DNA of 64,000 nucleotides. It comes from Ficedula albicollis. Lineage: Eukaryota > Chordata > Aves > Passeriformes > Muscicapidae. The notes beneath the pieces are model-generated. The model saw only the letters and a list, made by a program, of their open reading frames with translations. It was not told the origin of the DNA and did no database searches. Below, piece after piece: positions 13,128 through 24,976 of this stretch. The position numbers and the translations under genes are program-made. How positions within the stretch are numbered: the first letter of the stretch is position 1; each line of letters opens with the position of its first letter. The stretch spans positions 13,103,638-13,167,637 of the forward strand of contig NC_021683.1 of the NCBI RefSeq assembly GCF_000247815.1. The letters run 5' to 3'.

Positions 13128-15739
13128 TCCCTCTTGAAAAAAGACCCTCTAGGGAGAGAGAGACTTGCTCTGCATTTCTTCTGTAGTGCAGATCCCACAA
13201 GAAGTATACCCACTTGTTTTGGTTTGTACATTCTTCCCTCCCCATTTCCACGCTTTTGGAAAAAAAGTACTGTGTTTTGGAGATTAGACCTTCTATTTAG
13301 TTTATGCTGGGTAGCTACAGCAATGAGAACATTATTTGAAGGCATATAAAAATCTTAAAATAGCTTTTTATTACACTGTGCAACAAAGTGAATCACCACC
13401 CTGGCATTGGCCCCTGTGGTTTGTGGGTGCTGGGGCCCCTCTCCCAGCCTGGGCACTAAGGGATAAGCAGGAGCAGGTGATGATGCCCTTTGCTGGGCTC
13501 TTGTGGTGTTCCCTCTTCCAGTATGGGCCCAAGGACAAAACTAGTGAGTGTTAACAAAGCCTGAGAAGAATTTCCCTCCTGAAGAGAGGAAGCACTACAA
13601 GCTTTTCTTCCGTATCAGAACTATGTTTTTTCCTTGTAACCTGTATCACTACAGGAGGACAAGATTTCAGTTTAAGTTACTTTAATTCCCTTTATTCCTG
13701 GACTCATAATAATGAGAATAGCTTTTAGTGGGCAATATTAACCCTTTGCATCCTGAGACTTGAAAGCAATTCTCTTTGCCTCTGTGTTATATATACTGTG
13801 CCATCCCATGGTGGAGGCTGTAATCATGGCAGATGAAATTCGGAGTTATTTTTGCCCAGGTACCCCTAGGCTTGCCTTGTCATAAAAGGGAGTAGCAGTA
13901 ACCATAATCCTCCTTTAAGTATGATGTGAATCTTTCTATTCCACTCCTACTTTTACCTTTGTTCCACTGTTGTTGGGTGCTCTGGCCCCTGTCTGGCCTC
14001 CTGTTGGGTTCCTTGCTGTGCAGCTGCTCTGCTTCCAGCATTCCCAGCCCATCTTTACAGTCAGCTCCATTTTGGGAAAAGGAACAGAGGAAAGGGAAAG
14101 AGGCCTTGAAAATGTGAAGGAGGGGATAGTCTGAAGATATTGTTTATTACACAGTGTAACCTGACTTAGGTTTGTCGCTGAATTTGGCCCTTAGTTATGT
14201 CACACATGGCCACTAAAAAATGAGGTCACATGCAGCATTTCTGCTTGGTTTCCACCAGAAATTGGGTTTTACACACATACCCTTTGCTGATGGTCCAGTC
14301 TGAGCTGGTGTCTCCAGGCAATAGGAGGAGGTGCTGGTCAATGGTAGCTGTGGTCCCAAACTTCTACAAACAACAGCAGGGTGAAGGAGGGAAGCCCTTT
14401 AAATCTGCTGAGAGCTTCAGCAAATGGTAAGTAGCTCATACAGGCAAATTCAGTGTTGGAGAGGCAGCAGCATGTGGGAGAGGGGATGTGATGACAGGTT
14501 GGGCCAGTCCTGGCCATGTTCAGAGCTTCCCTTCCTTTATTCACTTTGAGATAAACAGTTCAGCTGTGACTGACAACAGTTCCAGGCATTGTCTAAATTA
14601 AAGCTGAAGTGTAAGTGTGGTCTGATAACTCACACCCATATATTGTGTTAGTACTTCTTAATGGGCTCATCAGCCTTGTCTGTGCAGGTCTTATGCTTTA
14701 GCTTTGGAGAGAGAAGCACTCAGGTGCAAGGATGGGATGGGGCTGGCATTGGCTGGGGGGAGCAAGGGATGGGGGGAGCATTTTGTCCCTTAGTTTGCAT
14801 CCTTCCTGAAGCTGCCAGTCCTGAAATAACGGCCCAGGAAATTTGCCATGGGCAAGTTTTGCTGTGCTCAGCGCCCAGGGACTTGTCAGTGGTGGGGAAG
14901 TGGTGAGATGGATTGGCACAACCTTGCATCCCTCTATACATAATTTTTCTGAATAGCAATTAATTTGGGATGGGAAAATATAAATTTTTACAGACTGAAA
15001 GCTCAAATTCAGAATGAAACCCACTTGGACAGTGGATTGTTTGTTCAATTGATTGCAGATGAATGCTCAGAGACTGAGCCTGAGGCAGCAATAGGTATAT
15101 ATGGACTTGATATGGTTAAGAAGGACAAAACATTTCTACAATATCTCTTGCCTCTTTCCATCTGACAAGTTTGTAGAAACCTTGTCAGCAAGAGCAGACT
15201 TGTTACTGAAACCTGGCTCCAGGTGATACCGAGTGCAACCCCTGGGTGATGGAAGGCACTTCCCATACCCTTAGAGGGTTCATGGTGTAACTGGGAGAAC
15301 TCCAGAAAGATCAAATATACCTGCCGTGGCTTAGCAAAGGTAGCTACCTGCAATGGGAGTGGCAGTCCTCAGAACAGCATTCTTGTCAAGTTTCCTTGAC
15401 AGAGCTCATCCCTTTCCCTTTGGGTGTCATTTTCTACTTGTGTTTTATTGACATAGAAATGACAAAATGTAAATGAAAGTGGCAGTCACCACCCTCACTG
15501 TGGCATAAGTCATGGGGTACAGGGCTGGGGCCCAACCCTGGAGCAGCTCTGTGGGATGGGGTGGCTGTCACTGGTTCCTCAGTGTCCCCACAGCTCCCTG
15601 AAGGACAGGGGATGTCCCCATGCACACCGCGTAAACGCTAAACACAAGCAGGCACAAAGGTGCTCCAAAAAACCGGTTTGTGTGGTGGCATGGGAGAGTG
15701 AGCAAATCCCCCGCAGAAAATGCAGCGCAGCTGCCCTGT

Positions 15740-16560
15740 GATTCCGGCCAGCAGCCCCGGGCAGCCCCGGCGCCCCGTGTCCATGTCCGAGCCCCGGGCA
15801 GCGCTGGCTCCCGGGCCGGGCCCGCGGCGGGCGGCACCGACAGCCCGGGGCCGGGCAGATGGCTCCTCCGGGCCGCGGGGCCCCGCTCTTCTGGGAGCGA
15901 GCCCCGCTGAGACTGCAACAACAGCAACCCGGGAGCCGGGCAGATGGTCTGCTGCCGGCCGCCAGCATAATTGCATCAGCTGGTTACTCCTGCAGCCAGC
16001 GGAGCCTCCTATTTGTACCGCTCTGAAATGATCCTGATTTGTTTTCCTTCTTCCCCCCGCCCCCCCTTCCCTGCCTTGTTTAAGTTTCTGTAATTTTTGT
16101 GAGGGATGGGCTGAGGCCGGGGGCGGCCATCTGCCAGAGGTGTCGATGGTGGGGTCCCTGCAGCAGCCAGACCCCTGAGCGGGCGGGGGGCACTGCTGCG
16201 GCCCCCGCTCCCGCGCCGCGTGTCGCCCGGGGCTCGAATGAGGTTGCGAAGAGAAGAGCTGGACCAGCACGACCCTTTCAGCCTCGGTGCTGCACTGCAG
16301 TCTCAGTCCGTGTGCAATACGTCTGCCAGCTCCACCTAAATTGCTCCACATAGCCGAGCTGCCGCTCCCTGGAGCACGCCAGCCCGAGGTCTGAATACTG
16401 CAGCAAACCCCCTCGGGTCCCGGCGCGCTGCCTCCCCCTCCCTGGGTCGGCACCTCGGCGCTGCTGCGGCAGGAGCGCTGCCGAGATGTCCGCTGGCGCT
16501 GCTGGGGCTCTGCAGCCCTGCTCGCTCGCCTGCCACCCTCGCTCCTCCTTTTGGGCTCTT
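15740..16560. promoter_or_regulatory. CpG island, candidate promoter
   Basis: CpG density rises abruptly here. The densest part, about 15740-15960, carries roughly 30 CpGs in about 220 bp (many CCGGG, GCCGG and GCGGC motifs), whereas the surrounding kilobases have very few. Dense CpG continues patchily to about 16560. In warm-blooded vertebrates such islands usually mark unmethylated promoters. Within it, CAGCATAATTGCATCAGCTGG (about 15962-15982) looks like a conserved binding cluster. Long open frames on both strands here are an effect of high GC and match no protein I know. The transcribed strand cannot be fixed by eye; an alternative upstream promoter of ZNF423 on the plus strand, or a divergent non-coding RNA, are the obvious options. 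Confidence 0.6.
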
Positions 16561-16767
16561 GCTTCACAGACAAAAGATCTGCCTCTTCTAATCGGGGACT
16601 CTTCTGTTTATGGGGATTGCTGGGCTGCGCTTTCTAAGACACAAAATATTTTTAGAGGGTAGGCAAAGGGTCCCTGGGGATGGCTGATGTCCCTCTGTTG
16701 TGTCGCCAAGTGTCTCGGTGCTTCTGTGCATCTTGCTCTTGGTTCGGTGGGGTAGAGGCCAGGAACG

Positions 16768-16854
16768 ATGAAGTGGCGCCTGCTGTTTGCTCTGGTTTTA
16801 GCTCTCAGCATGGCACAGGTAGTTGCAGTAGTACTGATCTCAAGTTGCTGCTGA
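16768..16854 (+). CDS. Speculative small ORF or coding start with signal-peptide-like sequence
   Basis: Just downstream of the CpG island an ATG with A at -3 opens a 28-codon frame starting MKWRLLFALVLALSMAQ: a basic N-terminus followed by a hydrophobic core, as in a secretory signal peptide. After the Gln codon the sequence is CAG|GTAGTT, a usable splice donor at 16817/16818, so the frame could be the first coding exon of a longer product; unspliced, it ends at TGA after 28 codons. It is not phase-compatible with the ZNF423 exon (phase 0 against phase 1). I do not recognise the product, and a chance hydrophobic frame is the leading alternative. Confidence 0.12.
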   Translation: MKWRLLFALVLALSMAQVVAVVLISSCC

Positions 16855-18034
16855 CCCAGAGGTCCTGTAATCCCTAATAGTAGAGGATTAGATTTTTGTC
16901 CAGCCAACTCCTCTTTTACTTACGCTTTTTATTTTTTTCTACTTTAGCAATACTTTATGCCCCAGCTGACGTACATTCTGTCTCCTCTATTGACCTTTGC
17001 CTGGGCACTCCAACTCCTAGGAAAGACTGCTCTCCTTTTGGCAGAAGCTTGTCAACCTGGGCCTCCCTTCTATGTTGCCCTACCTGCCCCTTTGTCCTTT
17101 TTTGTGTGCAAGATTGATTTTTGTTGCTCTGAGCCTGTGTCTGGCCCCCCCTGTTCTCATTAAGCAGACAAAATCTCTCACTTCACTTTCTGGGTACATG
17201 ACTGATTTCTATGGGGGTAATTTTAAGACTTTGGTTTGTACCCATCTGTTAGACCTTTCCACTGGCATTAAATGCGTGAAACTTGCTGAGTTCAACTGGC
17301 TGATGTGTAACACTGCTAGTGCTGAGTTTCCCATCGGTGTTTCAGAGAGGGATGGGACATATGGATGCACTAAGGGTTCTTAAAGCACCTGATAATTTCC
17401 ATCTTTATGAACGGAGAGGGACTGGCCAAAGTACACAGCTTCAGCTTCTGCAACACTGTGGTGGTTCACTTAGCAATGGGGTGGTACCAGTAAAAAAAGC
17501 TATGTTGCCCAATTCTGTAAGAGTCCTTTACCTGCCATGAACTCCAAATATACAGCTGCTGGTGTTAAACCAAAACTTTGCAAATCTCCTGTCGCGCTCT
17601 TCAGGATCAGTTCTTGTTTCTTATTTTTTCCTTGGAGTCTGTAGGTGTGCATAATTATATGCATTTTTGAAAGCTCTAACTATGCCTCATTTAAACTTCT
17701 GCAAGCATCTTTGTAAGGTCAATTAAATGACTACAGAAGAAAATTATCAAAAAATGAAATGAGGGAAATGTGCATTTACCCAGATGGGGCTTGCAAGCCA
17801 AGCAAAATGTTGTGTTAGCCCAACAAATGGGTTATTTAAGCAAAGTCCTACCAAGACAAATATAGGAGAGTCAAGGCTAAGTGAGTTTTGAAGCAATACA
17901 GGATGTGACCCTCTCAAGTTCAGTTATCAGGATTTCACAGGTTGAGAAGATGGGCCTGATTTTAAGGTCCACTTGAAAATGGCATTGGAAGGACTCTGAT
18001 AAAAGCACTCTGAGCTGAGTTTTTCAAGTACTCC

Positions 18035-18054
18035 CCCCAAAATTAATTTTGGGG
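18035..18054. repeat. Perfect 20-bp palindrome
   Basis: CCCCAAAATTAATTTTGGGG reads identically on both strands, with a TTAA centre and four-base C and G ends. No matching target duplications or element body could be seen around it, so it is recorded only as a palindrome. A homodimeric binding site or a relic of transposon ends are both possible. Confidence 0.9.
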
Positions 18055-18734
18055 TCTGAACAACTGCACCACTGAATTCTTTTATTTGCAAAATTTACTT
18101 GAGTAGTTGCCAAAGAAGCCAGTAACAATGAGGCTGCTACAGCTCTACAAGAGGGAGGATGTTGTGGTGTACGCTGAAGAAGGCACAGGGGAGGGTGTTT
18201 TCTCCGGTCCTCTCACTGTGTCCAGGTCTGGGGAGGAGCCAGGCGTGAGTGGCTCTGCCCACCCCTGTGCCTTGCAGGGCTGTGACCTTGTTCCTGGCAC
18301 GGTGTGGAGCAGCATCCGGCCCTGGGACAGGGGACAGGCCCCAGTGCTGAGCCAGCATCGGGGGCTTGTGGAGGCACACAGGGCTTCAGGCAGGAAAAGC
18401 ACAGATGCACTCACAGGCTTAATGCTGTAACTGCATTTCAAGGAACTGATTCTGCTGCACTGAATTAAATTCCCATTTAATTTTCATCAAAGTTAAAAGC
18501 AAAAATCTTGTAAGTTACTGGATTTGGCCCAGTGTGCTCATAGTCCCTCTGTTGCTAATTTGAGAAGACTTTTTTTTTTTAAGTAGCTTAAAACAAGAGG
18601 AAACTGTCATATCCTGAGTGATATCCTGTGTGCTACAGCAGTGTTCTTGCTGCTCAGTGATCAGAATTTCAGCTTAAGGGAATGAAATCCAATCCATGTA
18701 AAAGCTCGTTTTCTTTGTGGAGATCTTGTCCTAT

Positions 18735-18980
18735 TGCACAAGGTATTTTCTGATGGCAAAATGCAAATCTAAAATCTATATCCAAGTGAACAAAAAGATT
18801 AATTAAATTAGCTGACTGGAGGAAATTCAGAGGACACTGAGTTATTGATTTGATTTTAGTAAATTCATTTCAATATGTGAGATTACATTTTAAATACTTG
18901 AAATTATCACAATGTTTCATAGTGCAATTAATTATTTCTCAAATTGTATATGTTGAAGACAGCTAATTTGGTATCCACTG
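18735..18980. promoter_or_regulatory. AT-rich enhancer candidate with octamer and homeodomain motifs
   Basis: The block contains a perfect octamer ATGCAAAT (18761-18768), the motif of POU factors. It is followed by GATTAATTAAATTAG (about 18798-18812) and TGCAATTAATTATT (about 18923-18936), both dense homeodomain-type core clusters. It has no coding potential. Co-occurrence of octamer and TAATTA cores within 200 bp is typical of neural and mesenchymal developmental enhancers, which would suit ZNF423, but AT-rich DNA yields such cores by chance. Conservation is untested. Confidence 0.25.
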
Positions 18981-21900
18981 CTGCCTGAGTGCTGATGTGC
19001 TCTCTGCCATCGAGTGCCCCCACTTGCAGGGAGCTGCAGTGCCCAGGCTGTCCAGTCCTGCCAGGCAGCTTTGAGGGCTGCTACTTTTAATTTATATTTT
19101 TTGGCTTGGTGCTATTCTTAGAGGGCTTGGGCAAATGTCTGTCCTGCAGCACCATTCCTGCCTGAGCAGTGGCAGGGAGCTCAACATTGAGCCACAGCAG
19201 GAGATTTGAGCATCTTCTAGGGGATGGCAGCAAAATTCCTGCCTGTGTCACCCAGGAGCTGGGTGATTGTTTTTCTTTTCTTTCTTTTCCTTCTATTTTT
19301 GTTTAGGGTTTTTTTTTTTTTGTTTTTGGCAGCCATCTGCTGTGCCCAGCTTCCTTGGCTTGGGGAGATGAGACTGCTGATTCCCAAAGTGGCCAGGAGG
19401 CAAGAAAGTCAACAACTTGGTCCCCTGCCCGCCTGCAAGGGCGGTGGGGCTGGCAGGGTGGCTGGCCAGGTGGGCGCTGGTGGCACGTGGTGCCTTCTAG
19501 CTTTGTACACCACAGGGAGAAAATCTGCCCAGCACTCTTGTTTGCTCATTCTTATGTGGTGTGAGTGGCCAAACGACAGAAAGAGAACAAATGGGAGTTT
19601 TGATATCTTGGCAAAATGCTCTGCAACCTACCAAACGTGCCCTCCTTGCATACCCAGAGCCAGAGAGAGGTGATCAGCCTGCCCTGCTCCCATCCCACAA
19701 CAATTCTGGGTGTAAAGCACAGCAGACCTTGGGATTATTTCCTTAACACAAGTGAGCATGTGAAACCAAAGGTGTTGGTCCAAAAAATGCTGACCTAGCA
19801 GGTTTTAATATGAGAGCTAGTATGTTTCACCACTATTGTTTTACCCCTTAGTTGTGCTCAGAGCTGCTGGAGATCACTGTGCTGACTTTGGCTATGACAC
19901 TTCTGCGTGTCCATGGGCCCGTGAGTCAGCCTTCAGCATCTCTGAGTGAGGCCTGCCTGTGGAGAGAGAGGCAACAGCTACAATTAATTTGGCTCTGCCC
20001 ACAGCATCAGGGGGTGATTTACTCCCATCTTTAGTATTTGAAGTCAAACTTAATGAAGATAGATATGCTGACTCCTCTCCTAAGTTATTTTATTGGCTTT
20101 TTAACCTGAGTATATCTGTTAAGGTGTATATTTGCATTGCTACTGGAAAGTTGGAAGTATAGGTAATTTTTCTGTTTTAAACTTGATATTAATCTGCTTC
20201 ATATTTTAAAACACCCGGAGAGCACAAATCAATATTTTAGAAATATGCTAAATAACATTTTTTATTAAGATAAAAAGAGCATTAAAAGGGAAGAGGAAGG
20301 TACTGCCCATGTTAATACAGATATGGGTGAGTGTGTTAGCCCACAATAAGCAGTGCTGTCCTTTAGCTGGGGTGCAGGCATGGGTAGATTTGGTGGATGC
20401 TGAGGATGGGGAGGAGGATGGTGAGCAGCCTGGCTGCCTGCTGGCTGTCCCCTGGCACCCCTGCCCCTGCAGGCAGGGTGTATGGCTGTTCCTGCCCGGC
20501 ACCACAGAGCTGGGCTCTTCTTCCAGCAGTTTGATTCCAGCATAGCAAGGACTACCTGCTGGGAAGCAGGGAAAGAGGATTTCTGTGAGGCTACAAACAG
20601 GGCCGTTTGTTTGGGTACTTTGGTACTTTTTTATTTATTATTTATTTCTTCTTGTCTATTAAGTAAAAAATGTAAATGTTTAGCAATGATAGGGTGGGGA
20701 ACCACTTGAAACACTGTTGCAGCTCTTGGAGGACAGTATTTCTGATTTTGAAGCCTTCCGCTGTTGAAGCAGGGCAGGAATGTAAGAAAATTCATCTGCC
20801 CCAGGTGACTATCCTGCTTTGCCATCCCAACTGTAAATTGGGGTGAAAATGATCCTTTGTCCATTTCAAACTTGTGTCTGGCAGGACCAATTGTGTATCT
20901 ATAAACCATCTTATTGGAAAAACTGACTGTAGCCAGGAAATGACTTTTAAATTTTGGAAAGTATTTGTTGACAATGTGAAACCTGATTGCAACATAAAAA
21001 ATTCTAAATAGATCCCCAAATCAGATGCTCTTGCTAAAAAAATAAAAGAGGTTGCAGGTATGTGTACAAACATACATAAACACCTAGATATATTTATGCT
21101 GTGAATCTGTGATACCTCCTAAACCAAACCCCAAACAAGTACATCCTGGTTGGTGACACCACTGAGCTGATACATATTAGCAAAATAATATTCTGGATGG
21201 TTATCACAAGAAATATCCATGTTTGGGATAGATTTAGCTGTCTTATTAAAATATGGTGAAAATTATTGGTGAATGCTTTGACATCTAATAATGGCTCACC
21301 CTTCCATGCAGGCAAACTCATTTTAGCTCTCGAACATCTGTCCTTTTCTCACCTCAGACAGAGGCTGAGGGTGTTGTCCAGGAGTGATAATGTCCCATGG
21401 GGGTGGGTAGAGGAAGGGATGCTTTTAACAATGTTTTTCTCCTTGGGTTTGTGTGTTTACAGGTAGATCACCAACAGCTCTCTTCAAAAGTACAACTGTT
21501 CTCACTTGTGGTTCTCCCCCCTCATAGTGCAGCCACTGTGCTGTGGATAAGTGAGGCTGGGTGGTCAGAAAGGGTATTTATAGCCAGTGTTTCATGTTCT
21601 TGTCCAATATGCAAATGTTAGATTTAATTAAATGAGAAATAATTTTTATTCAGAACTATCTAAGCCTCCAGAAACAGAAGGCCTTCAGGATTAAGCTCAT
21701 GATAAAACATGAATGATGGAGAGATTATTGTACTGGGGCTTTATTTATGTATTTATTTTATTTAGAAATGAATCTTATGTTAGACTGAGAACTCAGTATT
21801 ATGTTTTCTACTTCACTGCTGCCTGGGCAGGACCTACTCCTGCAGAGGAGCTGAGTGTCCCTAGGTAGCAGAGATCAGCAGTGTCCTGTTGGGGCAGTGG

Positions 21901-24697
21901 CACCTGCAGAGCCAGCACCCTCTGCTCCAGAGACTGCAAGCAGGAGGGCAGCACCACCCCTGCCAAAGGTGTGCTGCCTCCTCCTCCTCACGGGTGCTTG
22001 GGAGAAGCTGAAATTGGCCTCATGAGGGTGAGCAACCAGGAACTGCTTCTGGGAAGCAGTGAGAAGATCCAGACTGATAAATGATTTCAACAGGATAAAC
22101 ACATCACTTTCTATCAGTCTCTCCTCATTTGGGAGCAGGCCCATCTTTTCTGCCCTCAGTTAAGCTCAATTAAGTGTAGAAAGACAAGATCCATCCTTTT
22201 CGTCTTAAAAGTTGCAGAATAAAAATTAGGCAGATAGGTAAGCTCTTATTTTTCCTGTCTGCCCTGTGGGATGTTTTCAGAAAATGTTCCTAATATATGT
22301 GTAAGCTACTTTCCAATTTGCTGGTAAATGATTTTACTATTCCAGCTCTCAGATTTTATTTAATTTGAATTTTTGTTCTCATTTCAGTCCATAAAAGTGC
22401 AAAAGACTTTTTTGAAAGCATGTGCTTTCTGGCATTTGAAATAAATTATTTCCAATCCCTATTAGGTTAAAAATAAAATAATCTGACTTACATATGTGAA
22501 TCAGACTCTAAGGTTTAGGAAAAAAAAGAGTGGCAGGAGGCAATGGAGGCAATTGTTGGAGACTAATTCCATGCTATGTATTTAATGTTAAATATTTTGT
22601 GAGCATGTGGATCCTATAGCTTGATCAAAGCTATGCATTATACTCTGTGAATGAAGAGTTAGTATTAATAGCTGGAGTAAAACATGTTTGTAGCTTTGCT
22701 TTTTTTAACAGTCAAGTTAAAATTCTCCTAATGTTTTATTACAACAAGAGTTGTATGATATTTTTTCTTTCTTGTTAAATTTCTGTGCTGTTTCCGCCCT
22801 CTCCCCCAGTGGCAATGTTGAATCTTGTTTTATAAGAGAAGAATCATTACATATAATCAAGTAATTTAAACAAATGATCTCTTAGCTCAAGGAGACATAT
22901 ACTGTAATATAAACTTGCTGAAATGAAAAGCTGCTGTTCCAAACCATCACACTGTATTTTTGAGTCATTAAAAGCTCTCTCATTTTGGTTTTGCAGCCCT
23001 GGCTGCCAGAAGTTTGGGGATTTTCACTGATCTCTAACCTATTGGCTAGTGCTTTGAAGACACAACAGTGATGGGGGTATTAATCTGTCTTGCTCCCAAT
23101 TAAAGTGTGAAGGATGCTAACTTGCTGTCTGTGAATAATGTGGTACTACAACCCCAGCTATGGTACTATTGCCTACAAAGTCAGTTGTGGGTGCTGCTTT
23201 TCAGGTGGAACAGACACACAGGCCTGTGGAAGGTGCACTGCTGGAGTAAAAGGGCTTTCTGAAAGGTATCTCTTAAGTTACAGATTTAGAAACATGAAAG
23301 GTTGGTTTCTTCACATGTACCTGTTGTTTGAGGGAGGAAAAAAAAGTGTTTGACAAAAATGCAGCTGGCTTCAGCCATTCATTGCTGCTCTTCTTCATGG
23401 GACTGACTGGTGGGACGTCCAAGGTGTGGGAAAGGAAGGGTGAAGCTGGAACGGGGATGCTGGGAGTGAGCTGATGTGTCTCCTGCCAGCCCTGGGGCTG
23501 CTTTCCAAATTCCCCCCTCCCCTCTTGGTCATTTCAGAGCGAGTGTCACATTTCTGAGGGTACCCATTAAGCAGTTGGGCTGTATATCATTACCCTGCTG
23601 CCTCTTTTATGATCTTGTTACTTCCACGTAAATAAGTGATGAATCTGGTTAGAAGAGAAGGCTTCACTCCTAATTCCACTGATGCCAATAGCCCTAAACC
23701 AGACTTTTTAAAGCAATCTCCAGGTTCAGCTGAGTTGGGGTAAGTGGCTTTTTAGGAGAGCGATTTGTGGTCTTGAGCAGTATTTATCATATACGCACAG
23801 ATGTGGGCAATATCTTTTAATCAAAAGTGCACTAACTTATTTAAAATGCAAGTGTGAGTGAGAGTCTGTAGATGATTATTTGAAAAGCAGAATATTTTTT
23901 TCCTCAAAGTTTAAGGAATTAGAACAAGTTTTAGCTCTGTCAGGTGTTCTGCACCCTGAAAAGGTGAACAAAAATGACCAGGCTCAGTTCCTGCTTGAAC
24001 AGGAGCCACTCAAATGTCCTATTTTTAAAAGTTGGTTAGTAATTCTCTTGTCAAAATACCAAATCCTGACTTTTAAGGACTTAAGATGGTGTATAATGTT
24101 AAATACCTCAGGCTTTCCAGTCTTTTATATGTTGGAGCTGTTGGTGAGCAGGCATGGAGAATGTGCTATTGCTCTGAGCACTCAGAAACCAACATGCCCA
24201 CCTTGGTGCTAGGCTGTTGAAGTGAGAAGTGTGCAAGTACAATGTTGTAATTTGAAGTAAATTTCAAGTAAAATGTTCCAAGCTTATCTGAAAAGAACAC
24301 ACTCCATCGCCCTGAACTTGAATCCAGGAGATTTTAGTAGTCTGCATTTAGGGAAATGCAGGCTGAGGTGTGCTCAGGCTGCTTAGAGTCAGTGCGGTGA
24401 GTTAAGCCGTGGCAAAGAGCTCACCAACAAGGTACCAGCACTAACCAGTGCACAAGGCAGCCTCTGGCATGGGCAGGGAGGGCTGATGCCAAAGGACTGT
24501 CATGGAAGAGCTGGGGTCAGGGCCATGGCCAAGCCTCCCTGAGTGTAATAGAACTGCAATAACTCTTGTATGCATTTAGAAGAAACTTTTTGCCTGCTGC
24601 TCCTAGACAATCACAAAACCTTGGCTTAACAAAAAAATTATTTCACATTTTTTAGACAGATTGCTTGCATGATGGAGGAGAAAGGACGTCTGTGCCT

Positions 24698-24976
24698 TTA
24701 TCGATTTCCAGGGCTGGCTTTCTGATCAATAGGAAGTTTTATATCCACTTGAGTGAGGCTCACCTTAAGAGCCCGTCCCTGAAGCCAGTCAGCACTAACC
24801 AGAGGGTGGGTTCCCAGCACACGCTGTGCCCGTAACTCGCTCAGCACGGGATGGCCGCGGTCGATCCCTCTCTGCGCGAGCTCTCCAGGCACTTCATTCG
24901 TCTCAGTGGTTTCTGTACGGATGCAGGCATGGCCAAAGCAGGACTGCACCATGGAACATGAGTAAGCATGGACCAA
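24698..24976 (-). other. CpG-dense minus-strand exon-like ORF of unknown identity
   Basis: The minus strand is open for about 92 codons. The plus-strand interval 24830-24925 carries about nine CpGs in an otherwise CpG-poor neighbourhood. On the minus strand the frame runs into CTTAAG|GTGAGC, a strong splice donor (last exon base 24764). The segment just before it reads ADWLQGRALK. A possible acceptor ends at ...CCGTACAG (exon from 24912), but its pyrimidine tract is poor. I do not recognise the protein. It may be an exon of an antisense transcript, a decayed retrocopy, or a conserved CpG-bearing element with a chance frame. Confidence 0.25.

Larger units (their letters stand above)
1..15689 (+). 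other. ZNF423: Intron-like DNA upstream of the ZNF423 exon, no exon seen
   Basis: I see no convincing coding exon in this stretch. It is AT-leaning with short, GC-rich but CpG-poor patches (about 8.24-8.42 kb, 9.5-10.2 kb, 10.45-10.7 kb) that leave open frames on both strands without recognisable domains. It holds a T25 tract near 7.87 kb and an old repeat tail near 13.05 kb. The region 4.69-4.99 kb has the look of a conserved non-coding element. Assignment to ZNF423 is inferred from the exon at 39385-39444 on the same strand: if the usual first exon lies upstream of the window this is its first intron, and if the CpG island at 15.74 kb is the 5'-most promoter this is 5' flank instead. Confidence 0.5.

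Noticed and set aside
14990..15112. Possible exon: TTTTTACAG acceptor, open frame including Asp-Glu-Cys-Ser-Glu-Thr-Glu-Pro-Glu, and AATAG|GTATAT donor
   Set aside because: The pyrimidine tract is short, the donor is weak, and the peptide matches no ZNF423 segment or other protein that I know. Conservation data would be needed.
15638..16573. 311-codon minus-strand open frame across the CpG island
   Set aside because: Its first codon is TTG, not ATG, and the composition (Arg, Pro, Gly, Ala, Ser) is what GC-rich DNA gives in any frame. No domain is recognisable, and frames on the other strand are open too.
14150..18540. Several 'TTTGGCCC' and 'GGGCCTGATTTTAAGG' phrases (near 14.18, 17.95 and 18.52 kb) resembling an old sauropsid repeat
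   Set aside because: Matches are too short and diverged to define boundaries or a family by eye.
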